Assembly (NCBI GenBank): GCA_965197665.1
Contig: CBDANO010000003.1
Location: 248,001 to 312,000, forward strand
Length of the DNA stretch: 64,000 nt
Direction of reading: 5' to 3'
Source: CBDANO01 sp965197665
GTDB taxonomy: Bacteria > Chloroflexota > Dehalococcoidia > Lucifugimonadales > UBA3495
A program made the translations under genes and the position numbers. Below the pieces are notes generated by a model. It made no database searches and was not told the DNA's origin. It saw nothing but the letters and a program-made list of their open reading frames with translations. Positions within the stretch are counted from its first letter, which is position 1; every line of letters begins with the position of its first letter. Of the stretch, positions 17,350-25,048 are shown piece by piece.

Positions 17350-17450
17350 ATATTGGTTTCATCTTGGGGGCGGACCGGTTTGGAACCGGCCCCTACAATT
17401 TGGTGTGGTTGCTGAGGGGATGCTGGTTTCGTGTTTGGGGGGGCGGTAGT
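17350..17450. repeat. Dispersed palindromic repeat, locus A
   Basis: The core CCGGTTTGGAACCGGCCCCTAC (17375-17396, a variant of GGTTTCAAACCGGCCCCTAC) is followed by a conserved spacer that begins with TTGGTGTGGTT and ends with TGCTGGTTTCGT. The same order of core and spacer is found at 23880-24078 and 42672-42770. It lies between the divergent DUF1028 and PPOX genes. Confidence 0.8.
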
Positions 17451-17510
17451 AGAATATATGCTTGAAGAACTAATGGGGTGGTGACAGACTAGGCGGCGTC
17501 GAGGCTAGCG

Positions 17511-17912
17511 ATGTATAGATTCTCCCGCAAGGAAAGGGCGTTTCTGGAGCTTCAAAGGGTGGGGCGTATGGCGATGGTAGGAAGGAACGGCGCGCCTCGT
17601 GTAACTCCTTTGTGCCACGTATTCAGCAACGGCGTCCTGTATATTGAAGCCGACGAAGAGTCGTGGAAGGTGCGGAACCTGACCAGGCGCAACCAAGCGG
17701 CCTACGTGGTTGACGAGTATACGGAAAACTGGGGGAACCTGCGAGGAATTCGATTGCAAGGTCCGGTCGAGATGCTTCTCGGCGGTCCCGAGTACTCGTC
17801 CGCCAAGAGGAGGCTTTTTCGCAAGTACCCCCAGTTCAAGGAATTGTGGAAGACGGGCAGCCACGTGGTGATGAAGCTTACGCCGATCAAGGCAACCGCT
17901 TGGGGCATTTAA
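17511..17912 (+). CDS. PPOX-class FMN/F420-binding split-barrel protein
   Basis: A 133-residue protein of the pyridoxamine 5'-phosphate oxidase-like split-barrel class. The N-terminal FLELQRVGRMAMVGRNGAPR strand pair, the VTPLCHVFSNGVLYI block and the KVRNLTRRNQAAYVVDEY segment follow the usual order of this fold. It probably dimerises and binds FMN or F420; the substrate is unknown. The presence of F420-type luciferase-like proteins in the window makes F420 possible. A GAGG lies before the ATG. Confidence 0.75.
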   Translation: MYRFSRKERAFLELQRVGRMAMVGRNGAPRVTPLCHVFSNGVLYIEADEESWKVRNLTRRNQAAYVVDEYTENWGNLRGIRLQGPVEMLLGGPEYSSAKRRLFRKYPQFKELWKTGSHVVMKLTPIKATAWGI

Positions 17913-18045
17913 CCTCGGACCATCTTATGGATAACCCGGCGGGCGGACAATCCGGCTTGTGGGTACCCCGGCGTGCAACTTTTGAGGCTGGAGACAAGAG
18001 CGCTCACGCAAGGCGGTCCGACGCGGGCCGTCTTCGACGCGAGGA

Positions 18046-18936
18046 ATGGCGGGAAGGATGTTTGAAGGATTTGAACGGCGGCGGATCGAAACCGGTGAAA
18101 CCGCCATCAACTTGGTGAAGGGAGGCAGCGGACCTCCCCTATTGTTGCTTCACGGCTATCCCCAGACCCATGCCATGTGGCACAAAGTCGCGCCCCTGTT
18201 GGCAAAGGACTTTACCGTGGTGGCGCCGGACCTCCGTGGCTACGGCGATAGCGGCAAACCTCCGGGCGGTCCGGAGCACGTGAACTACTCCAAGCGGGCG
18301 ATGGCCCGGGACCAAGTGGAAGTCATGGAGCAGTTGGGTTTCGAGTCGTTCCTGCTGGTGGGGCACGACCGGGGCGCCCGGGTGTCCCACCGCTTGACCA
18401 AGGACCATCCTCAGAGAGTCCAAAAGCTGGCCCTGCTTGACATAATCCCCACGCGGGAAATGTTCCGGATCGTCAGCAAGGAGATGGCCGCCAACACTTA
18501 TCACTGGTTCTTTCTGATTCAACCCCACGACTTTCCGGAGCGCATGATTGGAGCAGCGGCGGACTACTACCTTCGCCGGCCCTTCGAGGGGCGCAAGGAC
18601 TCGGCGGAGATTTTCCCTCCCGAGGTGGTGGACGAGTATGCCCGCTGCTTCTCCGACCCGGCGGCCATCCACGCCACCTGCGAGGACTACCGGGCCGGGG
18701 CCGGCATCGACTTGGAGCACGACGAAGCTGACTTCGATAACAAAGTCGATTGCCCTCTCTTGGTCATATGGAGCGCCACCGGCTACGTGGGCCGAACTCA
18801 AGAAGTGCTCCGGATTTGGCGGAAGTACGCCACCGACGTGCGCGGCCATCCTCTGCCTTGCGGGCATTACCTAGCCGAGGAGAGGCCGCATGAGACATAC
18901 AAGTCCCTGAGAAGCTTCTTGCGGGACGACGATTAG
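18046..18936 (+). CDS. Haloacetate (fluoroacetate) dehalogenase-like alpha/beta hydrolase
   Basis: A 296-residue alpha/beta hydrolase with the full active-site set known from fluoroacetate dehalogenase. The nucleophile Asp108 sits in GHDRGARV with Arg109 and Arg112 to bind the carboxylate; Asp132 follows 24 residues later, His153-Trp154 and Tyr215 match the halide pocket, and His274 is the base. The spacing from nucleophile to acid (24) and to His-Trp (45) equals that of the Rhodopseudomonas enzyme. The reaction would be haloacetate to glycolate plus halide. Epoxide hydrolase is the alternative. The start is uncertain between ATG 18046 and 18058. Its stop overlaps that of the convergent luciferase-like gene. 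Confidence 0.8.
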   Translation: MAGRMFEGFERRRIETGETAINLVKGGSGPPLLLLHGYPQTHAMWHKVAPLLAKDFTVVAPDLRGYGDSGKPPGGPEHVNYSKRAMARDQVEVMEQLGFESFLLVGHDRGARVSHRLTKDHPQRVQKLALLDIIPTREMFRIVSKEMAANTYHWFFLIQPHDFPERMIGAAADYYLRRPFEGRKDSAEIFPPEVVDEYARCFSDPAAIHATCEDYRAGAGIDLEHDEADFDNKVDCPLLVIWSATGYVGRTQEVLRIWRKYATDVRGHPLPCGHYLAEERPHETYKSLRSFLRDDD

Positions 18937-20024
18937 TCTTTGAACTTGGGGAACACCTGGGACCCCAGCATATCCAGGGCGCGCATGATGTCGTCGTGAG
19001 GGGTATTGCCGGCCTGGACCATAAACATTAGCTGGTCCAAGCCCAGGTCCACCCAGCGTTGGATTCCACGGCAGACCGAGTCCGCGTCACCCCCGATGAC
19101 CAAGCCGTCTTGGATTAGCTCCTCGTTGCTGCGCTTGAGGACGGACTCTTGGACGCCCGGCTTACGGCTTGGGAGCGGCTCCCGCCGGTAGTAGTCTCCC
19201 GAGTGGCTGCCGAAGCGGAGCTGCTGCAAGGGCGCGTCGTTGTCCCCGGCATACCACCTGGCCGCGGCGCAGGCTTTGTCTCGGCCAATTGTGTAGTCGG
19301 CGTCGATGTTGCAAACGGTGAAACACGCCACTTGGTGATTGGCGTAGCCGCCCACGGGACGGCATTCGGGCATGGCCTCCCGGTAGGCCCGGATGGAAGG
19401 CACTATCTCGTCGGGCTCCATGGCGTTGAAGCCCAGGACTCCCAAGCCCCGGCGGGCCGCGTCGGCATAGGTGGCGGGCTGCGTAGCGGCCACCCAAAGG
19501 GGCGGATGGGGCTTCTGCACCGGCTTGGGGACTAGGTCCCGCCGGAGTAGGTTGGGGTAGTACTTGCCTTCCCATCCGGGGAAAGGGTCGTTGACGAACA
19601 TGGAACAGATGACCTGCAGAGACTCATCCCATAGTTCTTTGGACTCGTCTGAGCTAACGCCAAAGGCTTCGATATGGTATACGGACGCGCCTCTGCCGGT
19701 GCCGAACTCCACTCTGCCGTCGGAGAGAAGGTCCAAGGTCGAAATATACTCGGCGACCCGGTAGGGATGGTTGCAGGGCAACACCACCACGCCGGTGCCA
19801 AGCCGGATGGTCGATGTGCGTTGGGCAAGGGCCGCCAAGAACAACTCTGGTGCGGAGCTGTGGCCTATCTCGGTGTAGAAATGGTGCTCCGTCTGCCAGT
19901 AGTAATCGAAGCCGACGGCTTCGGCGTATACCGCCTGCTCCATGGCCTCTTTGTACAACAGGACTTCGGCGTTATCCCGCCACGGTTTGGGCATCTGGAG
20001 TTGGCTGAAGTAGCCGAATTTCAT
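18933..20024 (-). CDS. Luciferase-like (LLM class) flavin-dependent monooxygenase
   Basis: A 363-residue bacterial-luciferase-like protein. The MKFGYFSQLQMP start, YWQTEHHFYTEIGHSSAPE block, IRLGTGVVVLPCNHPYRVAE strand and GRVEFGTGRGA are typical of FMNH2-dependent monooxygenases. It should insert oxygen into an organic substrate using reduced flavin from a separate reductase. The substrate is unknown. The gene ends head to head with the dehalogenase-like gene, sharing three bases of stop codons. Confidence 0.88.
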   Translation of the reverse strand: MKFGYFSQLQMPKPWRDNAEVLLYKEAMEQAVYAEAVGFDYYWQTEHHFYTEIGHSSAPELFLAALAQRTSTIRLGTGVVVLPCNHPYRVAEYISTLDLLSDGRVEFGTGRGASVYHIEAFGVSSDESKELWDESLQVICSMFVNDPFPGWEGKYYPNLLRRDLVPKPVQKPHPPLWVAATQPATYADAARRGLGVLGFNAMEPDEIVPSIRAYREAMPECRPVGGYANHQVACFTVCNIDADYTIGRDKACAAARWYAGDNDAPLQQLRFGSHSGDYYRREPLPSRKPGVQESVLKRSNEELIQDGLVIGGDADSVCRGIQRWVDLGLDQLMFMVQAGNTPHDDIMRALDMLGSQVFPKFKD

Positions 20025-20112
20025 TGAAGACCCCTTGAAACATGACTGGGTGGGGCGTCTTACCGCTCCAGCGGTGGGTTCACCGTCAGCTAATGGCAGC
20101 GCCCCCCGTCTC

Positions 20113-20472
20113 TTAGATCGGCCTTGCCCGGTATTGGGCCGGCAACAGCAATTGTTTTACCGGGTCGACGGTCAAGTTGAAAATCTCCAGGGTCGTTGCG
20201 CCCAAGAGATACTCTTCATCGGGGCCAAAGATAGCCGGGCAAGGAAACTCCCGGCCGTCGATGGCAAACCGGGCTATCCCGTAGCCGTACTCCACTTCCC
20301 GCCCGTCGGCAAGGGAGTATATCAATCGCTCTTGGGCCGCAACACCAAGTCGAGCCAGCAAGGACTCGGGGACCATCGAGTGGATAGACCCAGTGTCCAC
20401 CATGGCTGACACAGGCGCCAAGTCACCCCCGGTGGGATGCCCGATTCCAATCTCAACCGTAAACGTTCCCAT
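20113..20472 (-). CDS. Retropepsin-like aspartic protease domain protein
   Basis: A short (119-residue) single-domain protein with the aspartic protease motif MVDTGSIHSMVPE, a following flap-like strand pair (YSLADGREVEYGYGIA) and a C-terminal LLGATTLEIFNLTVDP block, which matches the second conserved region of retropepsin-like folds. Such proteins act as dimers. ATG 20472 begins directly at the first strand; ATG 20520 (16 codons earlier) is an alternative. It lies downstream of the DAO-type oxidoreductase gene on the same strand. Target unknown. Confidence 0.7.
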   Translation of the reverse strand: MGTFTVEIGIGHPTGGDLAPVSAMVDTGSIHSMVPESLLARLGVAAQERLIYSLADGREVEYGYGIARFAIDGREFPCPAIFGPDEEYLLGATTLEIFNLTVDPVKQLLLPAQYRARPI

Positions 20473-20533
20473 GTTGCGTTCCCTAACCTGCAGGTAGGCT
20501 GTACGCCCCGTCCCAATCATTGTAACAGGGCGG

Positions 20534-21826
20534 CTAGACCAACCCCCGGTCCCTTTCCCAGGCGCCCTCGGCGAAGCGGCTAAGGCGGAAGGGACTGATG
20601 TCCAGGGATGTCTTGCCATCGAGAATCAGCTCCGAAACGAGGCGGCCGATGATTGGCCCCATGGCGAAACCGTGGCCGCTGAAACCCGTCGCGAATATGA
20701 GTCCCTTGGGTTTCTCGACCTCGCCCAGGATGGGCAAGAGGTCCGGGGTAACGTCGATCCGGCCCGCCCAGACCCGTTGCAAACCGAGGGAGGACTGGGA
20801 CGGGAACAGCTCGCGGAATCTGCGCAGGGCCCGGTCAACCGCCTTCGGGTTGGGCGTGGGCTCCACGCCGACGCCGACGGGGAAGGAGCGTTGCCTACCC
20901 AACGGACCGCGCAGGGAGCGGGCCGCATCCTTGACGAGGTCCCGGCCCAAGTTGACCTGAAAGAAGCCCCGGTTCCTGAGGTAGTTGGGCAGAAACATGC
21001 GGAGGTGGCGGAAGGAATCCAGGGTAACGTCATAGTCGGCGACGGGGCCGGCGGCGATGTAGCAACTCCCGCCGGGACGCTGGCGGAGACCCAAGTCCGG
21101 GACCCAGAGACCCATGCTGGTAATGGGCGGCGCCGGCAGGGTCTCGGCTACGGTGGCCCGGACCACCTGTTGAGGCAATGACAAGCCCACCCCCTTGGCG
21201 AGCCTGAAGGACCAAGCACCGGCGGCGCAGACCACGACCGGCGCCCGGATGGTGCCGCGGTCGGTCACCACGCCGGACACCCGGCCTTCGGTAACCTCCA
21301 ACTCCTGTACGGGGCTGGAGGTAAGAAGGTCGGCGCCGTGCTCTTGAGCGGCCCTGGCGAAGGCGGTGGTGGCTTTTGTTGGTTCGGCGTGGCCGTCGCT
21401 GGGAGTATACATGCCGCCGGCCCACTCCCCGGCTAGGGCCGGGACTAACTCTTTGACCTCCCTGCCGGTGACCAGCCTGGTGTCCACACCGTAGTCCTGA
21501 CCCACTTGGAGCCAGCGGCGGAAACTCTCCATCATATTGTCGTCCGGGGCCAGGGCCAGCAGGCCTTCTTGGACCCACTCGACGTCTGCGTTGAGTTCCT
21601 GAGAGAGGGCCTGCCACATCCGGTTGGAGGCCACCATCAGAGGAATCTCCGCCGGACTTCTCCCCTGCTGCCGTACGAAACCCCAAGCCCTACTGGACTG
21701 CTCGTCAGCGATCTCCCCCTTCTCCAGCAGGACCACCTTCGTGTTACGCTTGGCCAGGTAATGGGCCGTGGCGCAACCGGCGATACCGCCGCCGATGACG
21801 ATTACGTCGGCTTGTTGCTCAGCCAT
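20534..21826 (-). CDS. DAO-family FAD-dependent amine/amino-acid oxidoreductase
   Basis: A 430-residue DadA/sarcosine-oxidase-like flavoprotein. It begins with the dinucleotide-binding IVIGGGIAGCATAHYLAKR, has the GGMYTPSDGHAEPTK block of DAO enzymes and ends with the FAD-contacting GLIFATGFSGHGFAMGP. It should oxidise an amino acid or N-methyl amine to an imine. ATG 21826 is preferred over a GTG two codons upstream because AAGGAG then lies five bases away. The electron acceptor is unknown. Confidence 0.88.
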   Translation of the reverse strand: MAEQQADVIVIGGGIAGCATAHYLAKRNTKVVLLEKGEIADEQSSRAWGFVRQQGRSPAEIPLMVASNRMWQALSQELNADVEWVQEGLLALAPDDNMMESFRRWLQVGQDYGVDTRLVTGREVKELVPALAGEWAGGMYTPSDGHAEPTKATTAFARAAQEHGADLLTSSPVQELEVTEGRVSGVVTDRGTIRAPVVVCAAGAWSFRLAKGVGLSLPQQVVRATVAETLPAPPITSMGLWVPDLGLRQRPGGSCYIAAGPVADYDVTLDSFRHLRMFLPNYLRNRGFFQVNLGRDLVKDAARSLRGPLGRQRSFPVGVGVEPTPNPKAVDRALRRFRELFPSQSSLGLQRVWAGRIDVTPDLLPILGEVEKPKGLIFATGFSGHGFAMGPIIGRLVSELILDGKTSLDISPFRLSRFAEGAWERDRGLV

Positions 21827-21905
21827 GGGCACTCCTTCATAGACACTTATTCATAGGCGCTCATTCAGTATTTATTTTAACCCGAATTCAGGCCGGGGAT
21901 TGAGG

Positions 21906-21933
21906 TTGAGCCATTAACCAAGATTGCTATAAC
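21906..21933 (+). promoter_or_regulatory. Candidate promoter for the alpha/beta hydrolase
   Basis: TTGAGC (21906-21911), a 16-base spacer and TATAAC (21928-21933). It would give a leader of about 140 bases before ATG 22080. Confidence 0.35.
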
Positions 21934-22079
21934 ATCAGTAGCGCCCTTCGCAGTGCGACCCCTGGTCCAAGAGCGGGTTAGAGGATCGTGTCGGCGGCGT
22001 GGGGCGCATGACCCTTGAACCGGCAACCAATCGACAGCAATCAGGCGATAACCAATCGTCATAAAAAAGGAGGACAGCC

Positions 22080-22916
22080 ATGTGGACATCCGGGAAGGTT
22101 GACACCGACGACGGGGCCATCGCCTACCGGTTCATGGACATTGGAGAGCCGTGGCTGGAACGCCGGACTTTTCCCATTGTGTTCCAGCACGGCTTGGGGC
22201 TGAACAGCGATATGTGGCTGCCCTGGTTAAAGTCATTGGCGGCCCGTCACCCGATTGTAATGATAGACTTGCGCGGCCACGGCGGGTCCGCGGGGGCTTG
22301 GACGAAACCGGACTACTCTCTGGACGAGTTTGGTAAGGATATCACAAGGGTCCTGGACCACTTGGGGATTCAGGTATGCCACTACATAGGGGAGTCGTTT
22401 GGGGGCACGGTGGGACTGCGCTTGGCAGCCCGGCAACCCCAACGGCTAGCGTCGGTCGTCGCTTGTTCCACGGGGATTTACGGCCGGTGGCTCACCAACA
22501 TTGAAGACTGGCCGGACTTCGTGGCCCGGGAAGGGGTGGACGCTTGGTCGCGGGATTTCATGGATGGGCGGTTCGTACCCGGCTCGGTGGACCCTTCACT
22601 GGTGGATTGGGTGGACGAAAACCAACGGACTCTGGCCCCCCGGGTCATTGCCGGGCTGGTACGTTGCCTTCTGACGACTGACCTGAGGCAGGAACTGAGG
22701 GAGCTGGCTACTCCCTTGTTGGTCATTTCACCGGGAGGCAGCCCCTATGTGGACCTGAGGTCCGCCCATGCCATCCGGGAGCTTGTCCCCTCGGCGGAAG
22801 CCGTCTTCTTCCCCGATGCGCGGCATGGCGTTGTGATGTCCCACTGGGGCCCGTGCTCCGCGGCCGCCGCCCAGTTTCTTGCCCGCGTGGAAGCCCGGTG
22901 CCGCGATGGGAGCTAG
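22080..22916 (+). CDS. Alpha/beta hydrolase
   Basis: A 278-residue alpha/beta hydrolase with FQHGLGLNSDMW for the oxyanion region, nucleophile elbow GESFGG, and a His in DARHGVVMSHWG. The acid is less obvious; the stretch LLVISPGGSPYVD is a candidate. It resembles esterases and enol-lactonases and is probably cytosolic. AAAAAAGGAGG precedes the ATG at ideal distance. A long hairpin follows it, separating it from the convergent SDR gene. Confidence 0.85.
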   Translation: MWTSGKVDTDDGAIAYRFMDIGEPWLERRTFPIVFQHGLGLNSDMWLPWLKSLAARHPIVMIDLRGHGGSAGAWTKPDYSLDEFGKDITRVLDHLGIQVCHYIGESFGGTVGLRLAARQPQRLASVVACSTGIYGRWLTNIEDWPDFVAREGVDAWSRDFMDGRFVPGSVDPSLVDWVDENQRTLAPRVIAGLVRCLLTTDLRQELRELATPLLVISPGGSPYVDLRSAHAIRELVPSAEAVFFPDARHGVVMSHWGPCSAAAAQFLARVEARCRDGS

Positions 22917-22962
22917 GCTTACGGGCCCGGGGTACGCGGTTAGGATTGAAGATGGGCTGTAG

Positions 22963-23025
22963 ATGTGCCCCTCCGTCTCGGGTGTCGTTCCCGCACGGAA
23001 CAACACCCGAGACGGAGGGGCACAT
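22963..23025. terminator. Long hairpin, probable bidirectional terminator
   Basis: Two perfectly complementary 23-base arms (22963-22985 and 23003-23025) enclose a short inner stem GTTCC/GGAAC. It lies between the convergent alpha/beta hydrolase and SDR genes, about 46 bases after the former's stop. T-tracts are short, so termination strength is uncertain. Confidence 0.65.
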
Positions 23026-23080
23026 TGCTATGAACCAATTAAGCCTACGGAATGGACGCACTTGGGGCAACGGGCCGGTG

Positions 23081-23830
23081 TCATCGGGCCGTCAAGCCTC
23101 CGTCTATTACCAATTCGCTGCCGGTCATGAACGAGGACTCGTCGGAGGCCAAGAATAGGACCCCATATGCGATGTCCTCGGGCTGGCCGATGCGGCCCAT
23201 TGGATGTCGAGCCACGTTCTCCCGGCGGCCCTCTTCGGTATTCAGCATGATGGGAAGGGTCATTGGCGATTCGACCACTCCGGGATGCACCGAGTTGCAA
23301 CGGATGCCGTGGCCCGCGTACTGGACTGCCGTGGACTTGGTGAGCAGGCGCACGGCGCCCTTGCTGGCGGCGTAAGCCGTGGTTATGCCGCCGACCAGAC
23401 CCGCAATGGAAGAGATGTTCACGATGGACCCGCCGCCGGACTTGCGCATCTCCGGGATAGCAGCTTTGGTGCCAAGGAAGACCCCCTTGGCGTTGACGTC
23501 CATCACCAGGTCCCATTCCTCCTCCGTTGTGTCTTCTACGATGGACCGTCGGGCTATTCCGGCGTTGTTCACGAGAATGTCCAGTCTGCCGAACTTGCCG
23601 ACCGCCGCGGCCACGGCATGCTCCCAACTAGCTTCACTGACCACGTCGAGGCGCACGAACAAGCAGTCGCCTCCCCCTTCGATTATCTTCGCCTCAATCT
23701 GACGGCCCTCCTCCTCCAACACGTCGCCGATCACCACCTTGGCGCCTTCCCGGGCAAAGAGCTCGGCCTCCGTTGCGCCCATTCCCCGAGCGCCGCCGCT
23801 AATCAAGGCTACTTTGTTTTTCAATCGCAT
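23081..23830 (-). CDS. SDR-family oxidoreductase
   Basis: A 249-residue classical short-chain dehydrogenase: SGGARGMGATEAELFAREGA for the cofactor loop, NNAG, NISSIAGLVGG with the catalytic Ser, then YAASKGAV with Tyr and Lys. It ends with FMTGSELVIDGG. The position after the second strand (GDVLEE) suggests NAD preference. ATG 23830 is preceded by GGAGGGG; the frame runs 25 codons further into the repeat region without support. Substrate unknown. Confidence 0.9.
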   Translation of the reverse strand: MRLKNKVALISGGARGMGATEAELFAREGAKVVIGDVLEEEGRQIEAKIIEGGGDCLFVRLDVVSEASWEHAVAAAVGKFGRLDILVNNAGIARRSIVEDTTEEEWDLVMDVNAKGVFLGTKAAIPEMRKSGGGSIVNISSIAGLVGGITTAYAASKGAVRLLTKSTAVQYAGHGIRCNSVHPGVVESPMTLPIMLNTEEGRRENVARHPMGRIGQPEDIAYGVLFLASDESSFMTGSELVIDGGLTAR

Positions 23831-23879
23831 TATTCCCCTCCGACGGGAGATATAGGACGATTCCTCCGGAGATGCTGTG

Positions 23880-24078
23880 TTGGTTTTTGGGCGGGTCGGT
23901 TTCAAACCAGCCCCTACATGCGGTGTGATTCTTCTGGGGAATACCGTTTTCGTCGTTTGGTAGGCCCTGTTTGAAACCGGCCCCTACGTTATTGTGTGGT
24001 TCTTTGGCCCCTACGTTATTGTGTGGTTCTTTGGGGAATACCGTTTTCGTCGTTTGGTGGGCCCGGTTTCAAACCGGC
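23880..24078. repeat. Dispersed palindromic repeat, locus B (three cores)
   Basis: Three cores of the type GGTTTSAAACCGG (near 23898, 23968 and 24065) are separated by a conserved spacer containing GTTATTGTGTGGTTCTTT and TACCGTTTTCGTCGTTTGG. Basic period is 70 bases. The second spacer carries an extra perfect 27-base tandem duplication (about 23979-24032), which explains the longer distance to the third core. The remainder of the 600-base gene-free stretch (24079-24430) shows nothing I can recognise. Confidence 0.85.
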
Positions 24079-24430
24079 ATGGGAGATTGTAATGGTCTCG
24101 TTGAGGGAGTCAAGGGGACCCTTTGTTGGAATGAGCCGCGCCGCAGTGGGCTATCAAGGCCAAACGTGGTAGTAACCGGTTTACACAAGGCGTTCTAGTC
24201 TGAGGGGGCAGGGCTTGAGGTGGAGGCAGGGGCCGGGGTCCTTGTTTTTGAAGTCTTGCAGGGGAGCTAGGGTAAGAGGTTAGGGCCCCGGTGTCTCCGT
24301 GGGCCGCTCCAAGGGCTCTATTTCAACCAAAGCCGGGCTATATTAGGGAACCTCTGAACTAGCCGTCAACACAGCCATCTTCCCTATCTGACTAACCGCA
24401 GCCTATGGACTTATTCAGCGTATTCTCAGA

Positions 24431-24527
24431 TGGCGGGAGTGCGAGGGAGTCGAACCCACCTACCCCGCTCGTCACGAGGCATAACGGATTTGAAGTCCGC
24501 AAGGGCCACCGGGCCCCATCCACTCCC
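24431..24527 (-). tRNA. selC: tRNA-Sec (anticodon UCA)
   Basis: Read on the minus strand, this 97-base gene folds as a selenocysteine tRNA. The acceptor GGGAGTG pairs with CACTCCC, followed by G and an encoded CCA. The D stem has six pairs (GGGGCC/GGCCCT) with a four-base loop CGGT. The anticodon arm contains GGACTTCAAATCC with UCA, which is the hallmark of selC. A long variable arm contains CTCG/CGAG. The T loop is TTCGACT; its stem has one T-T mismatch, and the eighth acceptor pair is G-G. It starts 19 bases after the thioredoxin stop on the same strand, so it may be co-transcribed. SelA, SelB and SelD are not in the window. Confidence 0.85.
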
Positions 24528-24546
24528 CCGGACCGCAGGCGGGCGG

Positions 24547-24876
24547 TTAGCCGGCCAACACTTTGTCGATCTCTTTCTTCAGGGCGCCTTTGGGCCGAGC
24601 CCCTACTACGGTGTGGACCGCCTGCCCGTCTTTGAAGAAGATGAGGGCGGGGATGCTGCGAACGCCGTACTTCATGGCGATGTCGGGGTTGCTATCGACG
24701 TCCAGCTTGCCGACGCTCAAGCTCCCGTCGTATTCCAGCGCCAACTCATGGACCGCCGGAGCAATCATCTTGCACGGGCCGCACCACTCAGCCCAGAAGT
24801 CGACCAGTACGGGCACCTCCGAGTTGAGAACTTGTTCGTCCCAAGTGGCCTCGGAAACTTCAATGGGTTCCGGCAT
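24547..24876 (-). CDS. trxA: Thioredoxin
   Basis: A 109-residue thioredoxin with the canonical WCGPC active site (Cys32 and Cys35), the buried Asp in VDFWAEW and the cis-proline in SIPAL. It reduces protein disulphides in the cytosol with thioredoxin reductase (not in the window). GGAGG precedes the ATG. The selenocysteine tRNA lies directly downstream on the same strand. Confidence 0.95.
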   Translation of the reverse strand: MPEPIEVSEATWDEQVLNSEVPVLVDFWAEWCGPCKMIAPAVHELALEYDGSLSVGKLDVDSNPDIAMKYGVRSIPALIFFKDGQAVHTVVGARPKGALKKEIDKVLAG

Positions 24877-25000
24877 TTTTCGCCTCCAGAGAAACTGCGT
24901 CTGCTATGAAACTATGGGTGCGCCGACTATACGATTGGGTGAGGAACTGAACAAGTTTATACTCCCAGGCATACGAGGGTCAACAAGAGCTTCGCTCGCC

Positions 25001-25029
25001 TTGGATTCATTAACCCCTTCCAGTATAGT
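25001..25029 (+). promoter_or_regulatory. Candidate promoter for the methyltransferase-Maf gene
   Basis: TTGGAT (25001-25006), exactly 17 bases, then TATAGT (25024-25029). Transcription would start near 25036, giving a leader of about 13 bases. A second candidate lies upstream (TTGGGT 24935-24940, 17 bases, TATACT 24958-24963). Confidence 0.45.
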
Positions 25030-25048
25030 GTTTATCTATAGGCTGCCT

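Noticed and set aside
23880..24078. Possible CRISPR array
   Set aside because: Only three cores, spacers are conserved between units and loci rather than unique, and no cas genes are near.
24563..25048. Upstream extension of the methyltransferase-Maf frame
   Set aside because: It lies antisense to thioredoxin and adds no conserved residues; likely promoters and the ATG cluster at 25049 support a later start.
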